Positions 28,076-36,155 of a stretch of 64,000 bases of DNA are shown in pieces (the stretch's first letter is position 1; the number at the start of each line of letters is the position of its first letter). The notes under the pieces are model-generated. The model ran no database searches, was not told where the DNA came from, and saw only the letters and a list, made by a program, of their open reading frames with translations. Both the position numbers and the translations under genes were made by a program. Source of the stretch: JBFGCT01 sp963825565 (GTDB taxonomy: Bacteria > Actinomycetota > Acidimicrobiia > Acidimicrobiales > Ilumatobacteraceae); assembly GCA_963825565.1 (NCBI GenBank), contig CAWGTW010000011.1, forward strand, positions 62,001 through 126,000, in the 5' to 3' direction.

Positions 28076-28960
28076 TCAGGTGACGATTGCTTGTCCGGCA
28101 GCGTCGATGACGTACCACACGTCGCCGACTCCCTGGCCGTTCACGTCGCCGGGGGCGGCATCGTTTGCGAAGTAGTAGAGGGGCCAGCCGTTGTAGGTGG
28201 CTTGCACGTCTCCGTTCGTTCGGGTGGTTGTTCCGAGCAGCGCCGGATCGAGGCCTTCACCGACGTCGGTGACCTCTCCGAGGATTGGCCATGTCGCCTC
28301 GCACTGGTCGTAGCAGGTGCTGTCGCCCGCCGAGTCCGGACTGAACAAGTAGAGCGAGCTTCCCTCGCCGTCGACGATGAACTCACCGATGTCGGTCGAC
28401 GTCAACTCGATGGCTGTACTGCCCGGGGCGGCCTCGTCATCGCCCAAGACCTCGTAGCTGATCGGAAGGACAGCGACACCACCTGCAGCGGTGAGTGCGG
28501 GGATGTCGATCGTCACGTCCGGTGGCATGAACTCGTACACGCCGTTGCCGTTGGCGTCGACGTGGGCCATTGGGTACACGGTGGCGCTGTCGCCGATCGG
28601 GTCGTTCAGCGTGACGGTGACGTCGGTGCTTTCACCGGCAGGAAGCAGGTCTGACCAGCCGAGGATGGGGCCGGGCGCCCCGTCGGCGTCGGCGTGGATC
28701 ACCACGAAGCCATCGGTTGGGAGCTCGACATCGTCGACGGTGACTGTCGTGCCGTCGCCACTCTGGTCGCTCGCAGAGATCGTTGATGGGCCGGTCACGA
28801 TGTCGTCGACCGCTTGGGTGTCGACGGGCGCCTGGGTCGCCGGGGCAGCTTCGGTCTCGGCTGGGGCTCGGGTGCCAACGGTGTCGGAGGACGCGTCGTC
28901 ACTCCCGCAGCTCGCAGTGATGAGTGTGAACGTGAGCAGTGCAATCGCGGATCGCTTCAT
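28076..28960 (-). CDS. Lipoprotein with Lipoprotein_15-type secreted repeat
   Basis: The protein has 294 residues. ATG 28960 begins MKRSAIALLTFTLITASCGS, a lipoprotein signal with a lipobox before Cys. An Ala/Thr-rich linker and a beta-rich domain (ELPTDGFVVIHADADGAPGP) come next. The C-terminal domain has the secreted repeat pattern LYLFSPDSAGDSTCYDQCEA followed by WP and YNGWPLYYFANDAAPGDVNG, matching the PF03640-type repeat whose function is unknown. It is the first gene of the operon with the ECF sigma and anti-sigma genes, so it may be both a target and a sensor partner of that circuit. Confidence 0.88.
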   Translation of the reverse strand: MKRSAIALLTFTLITASCGSDDASSDTVGTRAPAETEAAPATQAPVDTQAVDDIVTGPSTISASDQSGDGTTVTVDDVELPTDGFVVIHADADGAPGPILGWSDLLPAGESTDVTVTLNDPIGDSATVYPMAHVDANGNGVYEFMPPDVTIDIPALTAAGGVAVLPISYEVLGDDEAAPGSTAIELTSTDIGEFIVDGEGSSLYLFSPDSAGDSTCYDQCEATWPILGEVTDVGEGLDPALLGTTTRTNGDVQATYNGWPLYYFANDAAPGDVNGQGVGDVWYVIDAAGQAIVT

Positions 28961-29292
28961 GGTTGTGGGCTTCCTCGCGGCTTGGATCGGTGGGGCACCC
29001 ATCACTACGTCCTCCGCCGTCGTCTTGGTTCACTGCGTGCGCAGGCTCGTTGTGATCAGGAAATGGCCCTGTCAACGGAACCGGGTCAGCTCCAAAGATC
29101 GGCACGACGCGCAAGGGCTTCGGGCGGCCCTCCAGGGGTGTAGCAGGACTCGGTGTGCGAGAACGTCGCTCGCCGAACCGCCGCGGGTGAGACCGACATC
29201 GCGACGGCGGAAGCGTCGGAGGTGGTGACCATGACCGTCTTGTTGCGTGGATTCGCGTCGTGGACGAGCAGCGTCAGTGACAACATGACCGC
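28961..29292. other. Divergent intergenic region
   Basis: These 332 bases lie between the sigma-factor operon and a rightward lipoprotein gene. Both promoters should be here, including the likely target promoter of the ECF sigma factor, but I could not identify a convincing -35/-10 pair by eye. Confidence 0.4.
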
Positions 29293-30840
29293 ATGAGAGG
29301 CCTGGTCGCAGGGTTGACGGTCGGGGCCCTGGCGATGTCGTCAGCCGCCTGTGACAGCGAGTCGCCAGCACGCGAGACCGGCCCAGAGTCTTCGAGTGGA
29401 GTCACGCTGGGCGCTCCGATCGACGAGAGCGGCTCGAACGCGCCGGCTGGCTCGGTGGACACGACCAGTTCGACATCGTCGACGGCGGCGGTGGTGACGG
29501 CGACCACGAACGTTCCGTCGCCGACTTTGCAGGTTGTTCCGTACGGTGCGCGGAGCGAGTTCGAGTCGTTTCGTGTTGCGGCGCGCGACGTCCGGTCGGC
29601 GTCCGACGCCGAGTTCGTCGGTGACGTTGTGCTCACCTACGAGCTCGAGTTGGGGTTCAGCGCCGAGGGGCGGTCGGGAACCGTCGTCGCGCCCGACTCC
29701 ACGAGCGACGGTCAGTTGGCGATCGAGGTGGGCTGCGTCGTCACGGGTTGCCTCGACTTCGTGCCGGTCAACGACTTCCGTCAGACCTCGATCACCATCA
29801 CGGCGAGCCGTACCGACGAAGACCTTCTCCAGGGTTCCCATGACGCTCCGTTCGTCCTCCGGTTCGACGACGGCACCGAAGAGGACTTCGACGTGGTGTT
29901 GTGGGCCAACCCGGGCCCCTCGCCCGACATCTCTGATGCCGTGATCGCATCAACTGGTTCGCCGAAGCTCGTTCAAACCGTGTTCACCGAACAGAGCTTC
30001 GCCTATCACGCGATCTCTGCGTTCGGTTCGGTCTGGGTCCTCAACAAGAACTCGGGCACGGTGTCGCGCATCGGCGCAATCTCTGGCGAGTTGCTCGCGA
30101 CGATCCCGGTCCGCGAACCACCGTTCGGAGGCACACTCAATCGACTGACTGCGACCGACGACGCCGTGTACGTGACCGCCAGCCCAGCGGTGAAGATCGA
30201 GCCGAACACCAACGAGGCGACCGAGATCGCCGGTGACGTCGACGCCACCGGCATCATCGCCAACAACGACACGGTCTGGGCGGGCGGCCTTCGCGGGCCG
30301 ATCGTGCGCATCGACCCCGACGACACGATCACCGAGCTGCTGTCCACCGGCCGTTGGGTGGATCTGGCGTTCTCCAACGGGCTGGTGTGGGCCGTCGAAC
30401 AAGTTCGAGACGGTGGCCGCCTCATCGCCTTCGACGGCACTACGGGTGCGATTCGCCACGATCTCGTCGTCGGCACCGACATCAACGGGTTCGCAGTGCG
30501 CCTCGTCGCCGATGACGCCAGCGTTGTCGTCGGACTCGACACCAGCGGCGGAGGAGGCCGCACCGGACAACTCGTCCTCGTCGACCCGACAAGCGGTGCG
30601 ATCACCGACACCGTCACGCTGGACTCCCGGCCCGAAGGCATCGTGCTCACCCCGAACCACATCTGGACCAGCGGAGCCGTGCTCGACCGCCAAACACTCC
30701 AGATCCTGGAGACCAACCTGTTCGGGTTCACCATCACCCAAGGACCCGACGGATCCATCTGGGGAACAGCCGGGATCCCCAGCTCACACACCGGCGAGTT
30801 CATCGTCAACCGCTACACACCGGGCGACCTCCGCGGCTGA
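29293..30840 (+). CDS. Beta-propeller-like lipoprotein
   Basis: The protein has 515 residues. The signal peptide MRGLVAGLTVGALAMSSAAC ends in a lipobox Cys. A Ser/Thr-rich linker is followed by a beta-sandwich segment (VVLTYELELGFSAEGRSGTV) and then repeating four-strand blades: FGSVWVLNKNSGTVSRI, TDDAVYVTASPAVKIEP, NDTVWAGGLRGPIVRIDP, NGLVWAVEQVRDGGRLIA and PNHIWTSGAVLDRQTLQILE. The Trp-Val/Trp-Ala pattern at about 45-residue spacing is that of a YVTN/virginiamycin-lyase-like propeller without catalytic residues that I can assign. It is divergent from the sigma-factor operon. Confidence 0.82.
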   Translation: MRGLVAGLTVGALAMSSAACDSESPARETGPESSSGVTLGAPIDESGSNAPAGSVDTTSSTSSTAAVVTATTNVPSPTLQVVPYGARSEFESFRVAARDVRSASDAEFVGDVVLTYELELGFSAEGRSGTVVAPDSTSDGQLAIEVGCVVTGCLDFVPVNDFRQTSITITASRTDEDLLQGSHDAPFVLRFDDGTEEDFDVVLWANPGPSPDISDAVIASTGSPKLVQTVFTEQSFAYHAISAFGSVWVLNKNSGTVSRIGAISGELLATIPVREPPFGGTLNRLTATDDAVYVTASPAVKIEPNTNEATEIAGDVDATGIIANNDTVWAGGLRGPIVRIDPDDTITELLSTGRWVDLAFSNGLVWAVEQVRDGGRLIAFDGTTGAIRHDLVVGTDINGFAVRLVADDASVVVGLDTSGGGGRTGQLVLVDPTSGAITDTVTLDSRPEGIVLTPNHIWTSGAVLDRQTLQILETNLFGFTITQGPDGSIWGTAGIPSSHTGEFIVNRYTPGDLRG

Positions 30841-31199
30841 CAGCAATGGACGAGCCCCGGGCATTATCGGATACCCGACGACGACATCCGCCAGCGCAAC
30901 GCTGGTGTCCAACCCGATCAGCAGCGGACGACCTCAGCAGTGTGGACGGTCGGGGTGTTCGTGGTGTCGGCCATCGTGGCCTCCTTGGGTGACCCAACCT
31001 CCCGAGGAGGCGGGGCCATCCGCGCTCGCGCCGATTCATGCCGCAACCGGCGGGATTATCGGGTGCCACGAGTTGGGTAGATATGTTGCGCGGTTGCCGG
31101 CGTGGCGAACGGGATCATGCGTGGTGAAGTCTGCGGTACCGGTGGCCGCGACGCACGGTCCCATCGAGCGCTTGAATAGGGCGTTTGCCGTCCGTTCGC
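30841..31199. other. Intergenic region
   Basis: These 359 bases lie between convergent genes. No coding frame or RNA gene is supported, and I found no strong hairpin. Confidence 0.4.
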
Positions 31200-31616
31200 T
31201 CAACGCGTGGAGAGCATCTCCAAGGGTGCGAGCGGCACGATTCCTTCAGCCTTCGCGGCCAGCGTCGGGTCGATCGTGATGAGTGCGTCAGCCTGGAGTT
31301 GGCACACCGCGAGATACTCGGCATCGAAGGTCGTGTCCCACCCGTGTGCGCGTGCGATCTTCCAGGCTGTGCGACGTGACACGCGATCCCCGAGTAGCCG
31401 CATCTTGAGCTCCGTGAAGCGTTCGTGGTGCCGGAGCGCCACTTCCTCGGTGATGTCGCCGTTCCGCACGTCCTCGAGCAGCAGGGTGAGTGCTTGGGAG
31501 CGGACGAGGTTAGGAGCGACGAGTTGATGATCAGAATCGATGTCGAGGTCGTTGGCCAGTATGTGGAGCAAGGTTCGAGCGTCGATCACGTAGCGGGCCA
31601 CGTGCGCACCGTACAT
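31200..31616 (-). CDS. PIN-domain protein (VapC-like), no partner seen
   Basis: This is a 138-residue PIN nuclease-fold protein. ATG 31616 leads into VARYVIDARTLLHILANDLD (first Asp). The second acidic region is atypical (VAPNLVRSQALTLLLEDVRN), and the third is TTFDAEYLAVCQLQADALIT with TIDPTLAAKAEGI at the end. Such proteins are usually toxins encoded directly after an antitoxin. I examined the 200 bases upstream and found no convincing antitoxin frame, so it may be an orphan, or its partner may be broken by a sequence error. Its activity is inferred. Confidence 0.75.
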   Translation of the reverse strand: MYGAHVARYVIDARTLLHILANDLDIDSDHQLVAPNLVRSQALTLLLEDVRNGDITEEVALRHHERFTELKMRLLGDRVSRRTAWKIARAHGWDTTFDAEYLAVCQLQADALITIDPTLAAKAEGIVPLAPLEMLSTR

Positions 31617-31813
31617 CCGGCAACTGTTGCGCGATCCACATGTCGTGCCAGTCGCGAACCCGGCCCACCGGCGAGCCGTCAGCGTGGTTTCGTGGCCCAG
31701 CACTGGGGCTCCGCGGTGTGGCCCGTGCTGCCCGTCGGGGATCGTGATTGCGAGCAGCGGATATGTGGCGCCTGAGCCCGCATCGCCCGTCCGAGGTAAC
31801 CGGGCGGGAGCAA

Positions 31814-32319
31814 CTAGCGGTTGCCCGGTCTCAGTCCGGTTTCGTCACTCGCCACGGTGCCAGTTACCTCGTCGCTGGCTCTCACATCGTCCTCCCAGGG
31901 TTGGTGCCCGTGGACACTGAGGTCAACACGATCGTTACCACGTGGCGGCTGGTCGTAACCCCGACCGAGGCCATATCCAAGTAGCGCTGCTCCGATCACC
32001 CCGAGGACGAAGGCGAGAGGAATGGAGGCGGTGATCCATATGGGATAGCAGCCGCCCTCGGGGTCTGAGGTGGCAACTGGTCCGACCGCACCGAAGCAGT
32101 TGCCGTCGTCTCGCGGCTGGCTTGCCGAGACGAGCATGAGTGGCGTCGCCGCAACGAGCAGCATGAGGCCGACGCCGGCTCGTGTCCCAGAGCTCCGTGG
32201 TCCTTCTCCTGGGCGAAGTAGTACACGGTTGCGAGCCCGAGCGTTGCGACGACGTAGGCCAACACCACCCAACCGAGGTCGGCAGCGGCAGTCACAGCGA
32301 TCACCTTCCCAACGCTCAC
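31814..32319 (-). CDS. Small three-helix membrane protein, frameshifted
   Basis: GTG 32319 has CAGGGA about 5 bases upstream and begins a hydrophobic helix (VVLAYVVATLGLATVYYFAQ). Near 32200 the sensible reading moves to another frame that gives two more helices (VGLMLLVAATPLMLVSAS and ITASIPLAFVLGVIGAALLG), a Cys-containing loop between them (DDGNCFGAVGPVATSDPEGG), and a hydrophilic tail ending at 31814. Joined, the protein has about 168 residues. I do not recognise the family. The single frame change in an otherwise coherent membrane topology suggests a one-base error. Confidence 0.6.
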
Positions 32320-32563
32320 AGTGATCCCTGTTGTGGAGCGCCGCAAGAGGACAAGGACTGGAGCGACTGGGCAACGATGCGTCCGGAGAACGTAGTGAGG
32401 TGTGAACGGCACTACGTGACCGTCCGTTCAACGATCCTCAATCGGGCGGGCCTCGGCACCCCGCTCCCGATCGAGGCACGAACTCATCGAACCAGCGGCT
32501 GGCAGCCAGCTTCTTCTCCTCTGTGACGGCTGAAACCACGCGTCGGGGCGTCAGCCCGGGCGG

Positions 32564-33586
32564 TCAGATGCAGAGGGCGGTTCGGTAGTCCTGGTGGCCC
32601 CGCCGTGGTTGGCAGCTGTTGGCCCACGTCATGGCGTCCACTGCACTGAGGTCCTGCCTGATGGTGAACGTCCATTGGACACCGAAGACGGAATCGTCGG
32701 GCAAGCGTTCGTTCGTGACCACGACCGTGTGGCCCGTGTCGTCGGTGCGGATGTGGTCGATGATGACGAGCTCGGCCGGCGATGTCGGCATGCCGATCAC
32801 GGCCGCGGTGAACGCGACGGGGTCGATGCCCCACGATCCCACGAGGTCGTCCCGGTCGAGCGCAGAGAGGTCATCGTTGAGATCTGTGACATCAACGGCA
32901 CCGGGGTCGAAGTTGATGTCGAATCGGCCATCCCACGCACGGGACGACTCGAACGGCGACGCTCGTACATAACGGCCGTCATTCACGAGGAGCACGGTGC
33001 CCATGGGTTCGGGCACGATCGACCATGCCGTTCCCGAGTTGCCCGGCACCGCCCACTCGTCGACGGTGCCGTCCGGCCAGCCCCGGACAACGACCGACCA
33101 GTATTCGTTGACGACCTGGTCGTAGCGCGCGATGAAGCCGCCGTCGAAGGTCCGAGTGATCGGGGGCATTCCCGTCGGCGGGTACTCGGCTGCGAGCCCG
33201 TCGAGGGTCCAAGTGAGGTCGTCGACCGTCACGGTCCGTTCGTAGGCGTCGATGGTGATCGAGGCCACGCCGTTTGGGTTGCTCCCGTCGCCTGGATTGC
33301 GGTCGACCCAGGGCATCACGAGCGCTCTGTTGGCCGCAGGTCGTTGACCCTGCCCGTACCAATCGGTCGTCACCAGCCCCTCGGGTGTGACAACGAAGTC
33401 GAAGTCGACGCCCGGATTGCCGCCGTCGACGGCCCGGCCGACCTCACGGCCCGCGTCGCCCGAGGCGAGCGACACCGCAACCAGATCCGCGGACCCTTCC
33501 GCTCCCGGCTCGGTGGTCGCGTTCAGATAGACCGCGTCATCGGGACCGGCGGCGACCAGCCAGATGTCACCGAAGGAGTCCGGCAC
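32564..33586 (-). CDS. Hypothetical secreted-type protein, 5' end missing
   Basis: The frame encodes a beta-rich protein with WLVAAGPDDAVYLNATTEPG, an Asp-aromatic repeat style, and CQPRRGHQDYRTALC at the C-terminus, where two Cys could pair. The first usable codon is GTG 33586, but coherent sequence (CSWSEFVSATVPDSFGDIW) extends upstream in frame to about 33631, where a stop occurs. No signal peptide or ribosome site is seen. The gene therefore looks truncated at its 5' end, and the break lies only about 65 bases from the 3' end of a tRNA gene. I do not recognise the family. Confidence 0.6.
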   Translation of the reverse strand: MPDSFGDIWLVAAGPDDAVYLNATTEPGAEGSADLVAVSLASGDAGREVGRAVDGGNPGVDFDFVVTPEGLVTTDWYGQGQRPAANRALVMPWVDRNPGDGSNPNGVASITIDAYERTVTVDDLTWTLDGLAAEYPPTGMPPITRTFDGGFIARYDQVVNEYWSVVVRGWPDGTVDEWAVPGNSGTAWSIVPEPMGTVLLVNDGRYVRASPFESSRAWDGRFDINFDPGAVDVTDLNDDLSALDRDDLVGSWGIDPVAFTAAVIGMPTSPAELVIIDHIRTDDTGHTVVVTNERLPDDSVFGVQWTFTIRQDLSAVDAMTWANSCQPRRGHQDYRTALCI

Positions 33587-33697
33587 GGTCGCTGAGACGA
33601 ACTCGCTCCAGGAGCAAAGAAGGAAATTCTGCTACCCAAACGGTCGACTCTCGTCAATCGAGACCAGTTAGAAGCCATCTACCTGGTGTCTTGCAGC

Positions 33698-33769
33698 GCC
33701 CCTGGCAGGGATCGAACCTGCGACACACGGTTTAGGAAACCGATGCTCTATCCACTGAGCTACAGAGGC
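33698..33769 (-). tRNA. tRNA-Arg (anticodon CCT)
   Basis: The minus strand folds into a complete cloverleaf. The acceptor arms are GCCTCTG and CAGGGGC, with one G-U pair. The D-arm is GCTCAGTGGATAGAGC, the anticodon stem-loop contains TTTCCTAAA (anticodon CCT, decoding AGG), and the T-arm has GGTTCGATCC. The discriminator base is G and no CCA is encoded. Integrative elements commonly use the 3' end of such tRNA genes. Confidence 0.95.
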
Positions 33770-34109
33770 GGGGCCGGCGCAAATGGTGGGAGAAAACCCC
33801 CACTCGCTCCGCTGGTGCCGACTGAACCCGGATTCTACGCGGCCACTACGGATCCGAACCGGCTCTCGGCGAGCCGATTGCGACGTCGAGCGACCCTGCA
33901 ACCGATTGCGAGCGCGCCGCCTCGGCCAGAGCCGGCGCCATCGCGGTCGATCTCTTCGAATCACGGTTCGGTCTCGGCCGTCTCCTCCAACAGTTGGCGG
34001 ATCACCCGACGAGGTTCGGTGTAGGTGCTCGGCTGGTTGGCGAACATCGACATCACGATCGAGCCTCGTCTGACGACGGTCGGGCGGCCCCTACACTCCC
34101 CGCGGAGGG
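33770..34109. other. Region between tRNA and HprK-like gene
   Basis: These 340 bases include the tRNA promoter and the 5' region of the kinase-like gene. Short coherent segments can be read on both strands (for example MSMFANQPSTYTEPRRVIRQ on the minus strand near 34050), but none is strong enough to call as a gene. Confidence 0.35.
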
Positions 34110-34751
34110 ATGACGTTCATTGCCGTCGTCTCCGCGTTGACTCGTTCCAGATCCGTGACTCTCTCCGAGCTGAAGCAGGCGAACATCCAGCACGCGTCGC
34201 GGTCGATGGCAGACGGCTTCGTACCCCTTCACGCCTCCGCCGTCGACACAGCAGCCGGTGTTGTCGCGTTGTCGGGCCGGAGCGGTGCCGGCAAGTCGAC
34301 GTTCGCTGCCGCAGCGGTGCAAGCCGGCTGGCTCTATGTCGCCGACGAGATCGCGGCCGTGCGCCCCGAAGACCTCACGGTTGCCTCGTTCCACCGCCCC
34401 ATCGGACTTCGACGCGGCGGCGCCGAGGTGCTCGGCATCGAGATCGGATCACACGTGTCCTCCATGTCGATGTCGGTCGACCCGATCCGGCGATCGCCTG
34501 GCGGCCGCCTCGCCGCCGTGGCGCTGCTCGACCGCCGGCCGGACGGTGCTGGCCGAATCGCTCGCCTGGCCGACGCTGCGGCCTTGAGCGAACTGGCGCA
34601 GCACATGGTGATTCCCGATGGTCATCTGGCCAGCTCGTTTGCGGGCCTCGACCGCATCGTGCGGGCCACCACCGTCGTCCGCTTCCACTACGACTCGGTT
34701 GCAGCCGGGCTCGACCTCCTCGCAGAACTGGTCGAACGGCTCCGGAAATGA
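34110..34751 (+). CDS. HPr kinase-like P-loop protein (HprK-related)
   Basis: The protein has 213 residues. The central ATP site is VVALSGRSGAGKSTFAAAAV (Walker A), preceded by a conserved PLHASAVDT segment and followed by WLYVADEIAAVRPEDL, where the Asp-Glu resembles the HprK Walker B region. It lacks the N-terminal domain and HPr-binding parts of true HPr kinase, so it belongs with the short HprK-related kinases found in secretion, polysaccharide and RiPP-type clusters. GCGGAGGG directly abuts the ATG, so the true start could differ slightly. The stop overlaps the next gene by 4 bases (ATGA at 34748). The substrate is unknown. Confidence 0.85.
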   Translation: MTFIAVVSALTRSRSVTLSELKQANIQHASRSMADGFVPLHASAVDTAAGVVALSGRSGAGKSTFAAAAVQAGWLYVADEIAAVRPEDLTVASFHRPIGLRRGGAEVLGIEIGSHVSSMSMSVDPIRRSPGGRLAAVALLDRRPDGAGRIARLADAAALSELAQHMVIPDGHLASSFAGLDRIVRATTVVRFHYDSVAAGLDLLAELVERLRK

Positions 34752-35815
34752 CCACCACGGACGCGCTCATCCACCTCGCAACGGCCGGACTCGGACTCAC
34801 CCAATCCGAGCCGTGCACCGTACCGTCGCTCGACGAGTTGGTCGTGCTCGCCGAACGCAACCGCGTGCTCGCCCCCGTTGCGCGAGCTGCGCGCGATGGA
34901 CACGTGGCGAACGCAACTCCCGAGTTCCGAGCGCACCTGCGCCGGCAGGCGATGCGAGCCGCCGAGAGCACACTCACCACCCACGCCGCTGCCGCAGAGA
35001 CGATTCGGTGCCTCACGGGGATCGACGGAATCCGGATCCTCAAGGGCTGTGCGACCGCCTACCTCGACTACGCGCACCCGGCCGACCGGTTCGCAGCAGA
35101 TGTCGACGTCCTCGTCCCCGCCGACCGGTGGGACGAGGCGATCGCAGCCGTGGGCGACACCACGCTGCACGCCTTCCGACCGACCTGGCGCCGAGAGTTC
35201 GGCCACGCGGCGACGGTCGTGCGGCCCAACAGCGTCGAGATCGACGTTCATGTCCGTCTCGGACCGGGTTTCGTCGGCCTCGCCGTGCCGGCCGAGGAAC
35301 TGCTCGACGACTTCGATCACCTGGTCATCGGCGGCGAGGCGTGCCAAGCGCTCGACGGCCCCGGACGGTTGGTCCACGCCGCGATCCACGCCACCTGGTC
35401 GGAGCACCGATCGCTCGCATCGGCACTCGACGTACCAGTCCTCGTGCAGCGCTCTGGCGTCGACTGGCGTGAGGCCGTCGAACGTGCTCGCCGATGGAAG
35501 ATCGACGGATTCTTCGCGGTGGCGATCGGTCGCGCGTGGCGATCACTGCAGCTTGCCCCCCACGAGTGCAGCGAATGGGCCGACCACCACCGGCCGGACG
35601 ATCGTCAACGACGAGCACTCGCGCTCGCTGGTTCGCGGGCACGCGGCAACCGCCTTGCCGCGACGATGGCACTCCCGATACATCGCTGGCCGGCGTATTT
35701 CGGCCCGATGCTCGTCCCCTCACGCAAGTACGTCGCCGAGCGCGGGTATCGAGCCATGCACCGAGCGCGGCTCACGCTCGACGAGATACGCGGACGCCCG
35801 ATCCGACCGCGCTGA
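34748..35815 (+). CDS. Nucleotidyltransferase-fold protein (NTP_transf_5-like)
   Basis: The protein has 355 residues. The nucleotidyltransferase core is visible as IRILKGCATAYLDYAHPADR, then FAADVDVLVPADRWDEAIAA (Asp-x-Asp metal pair) and VRPNSVEIDVHVRLGPGFVG (third carboxylate in Glu-Ile-Asp-Val-His). A helical C-terminal region follows. Members of this family occur beside HprK-like and PqqD-like genes in exopolysaccharide and some RiPP clusters, where their reaction is still poorly defined. It is translationally coupled to the HprK-like gene upstream. Its 3' end faces the PqqD-like gene across 42 bases. Confidence 0.85.
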   Translation: MTTTDALIHLATAGLGLTQSEPCTVPSLDELVVLAERNRVLAPVARAARDGHVANATPEFRAHLRRQAMRAAESTLTTHAAAAETIRCLTGIDGIRILKGCATAYLDYAHPADRFAADVDVLVPADRWDEAIAAVGDTTLHAFRPTWRREFGHAATVVRPNSVEIDVHVRLGPGFVGLAVPAEELLDDFDHLVIGGEACQALDGPGRLVHAAIHATWSEHRSLASALDVPVLVQRSGVDWREAVERARRWKIDGFFAVAIGRAWRSLQLAPHECSEWADHHRPDDRQRRALALAGSRARGNRLAATMALPIHRWPAYFGPMLVPSRKYVAERGYRAMHRARLTLDEIRGRPIRPR

Positions 35816-35857
35816 CTCGACGAGCACCGCACCGCCTCGGCCTGAGCGCACTCGATG

Positions 35858-36154
35858 TCACCGAGCCGACGCCTCGGGCGGTTCGAAGAGGTCGAGCGCA
35901 GCGAGCTGCCGCAGAGCGTCGAGCAGCCACGTCTCGACCGTCTCCTGCGCCGCCCCGGTGCCGGTCATCACCTCGTCGACGACAGACCTCGACGAGGTGT
36001 GCCCATCACAGGCATCGAGCACCAGCGACAGGCCTTCGTCGAGGTGATGGGCGCGACGCTGCCCGGGAACCAGCACGACCAGCTCGGTGTCGAAATCCGC
36101 GACGAGAACGTCGGGTCGCTTCGAAGGGAGCAACGGGCTGAGGAATCCGCTCAT
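35858..36154 (-). CDS. PqqD-family peptide-recognition-like protein
   Basis: This is a 98-residue protein with the PqqD winged-helix-like layout: a short N-terminal strand region (PDVLVADFDTELVVLVPGQR), RAHHLDEGLSLVLDACDGHT with the Leu-Asp-x3-x2-Leu-Leu-Asp type motif, and a helical end (WLLDALRQLAALDLFEPPE). PqqD domains bind precursor peptides for modifying enzymes in RiPP pathways, and related proteins occur in polysaccharide loci. ATG 36154 follows the tyrosine-kinase stop after one base (TGACATG), so the two are co-translated. No radical SAM partner is in the window. Confidence 0.82.
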   Translation of the reverse strand: MSGFLSPLLPSKRPDVLVADFDTELVVLVPGQRRAHHLDEGLSLVLDACDGHTSSRSVVDEVMTGTGAAQETVETWLLDALRQLAALDLFEPPEASAR

Positions 36155-36155
36155 G

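Noticed and set aside
33770..34109. Short frames on both strands upstream of the HprK-like gene
   Set aside because: Both strands give plausible short segments, so neither can be favoured without homology data.
34110..36154. Calling the HprK/nucleotidyltransferase/PqqD genes a lasso-peptide cluster
   Set aside because: No lasso cyclase (asparagine synthetase-like), transglutaminase-like leader peptidase or precursor peptide is visible, so the label is not supported.
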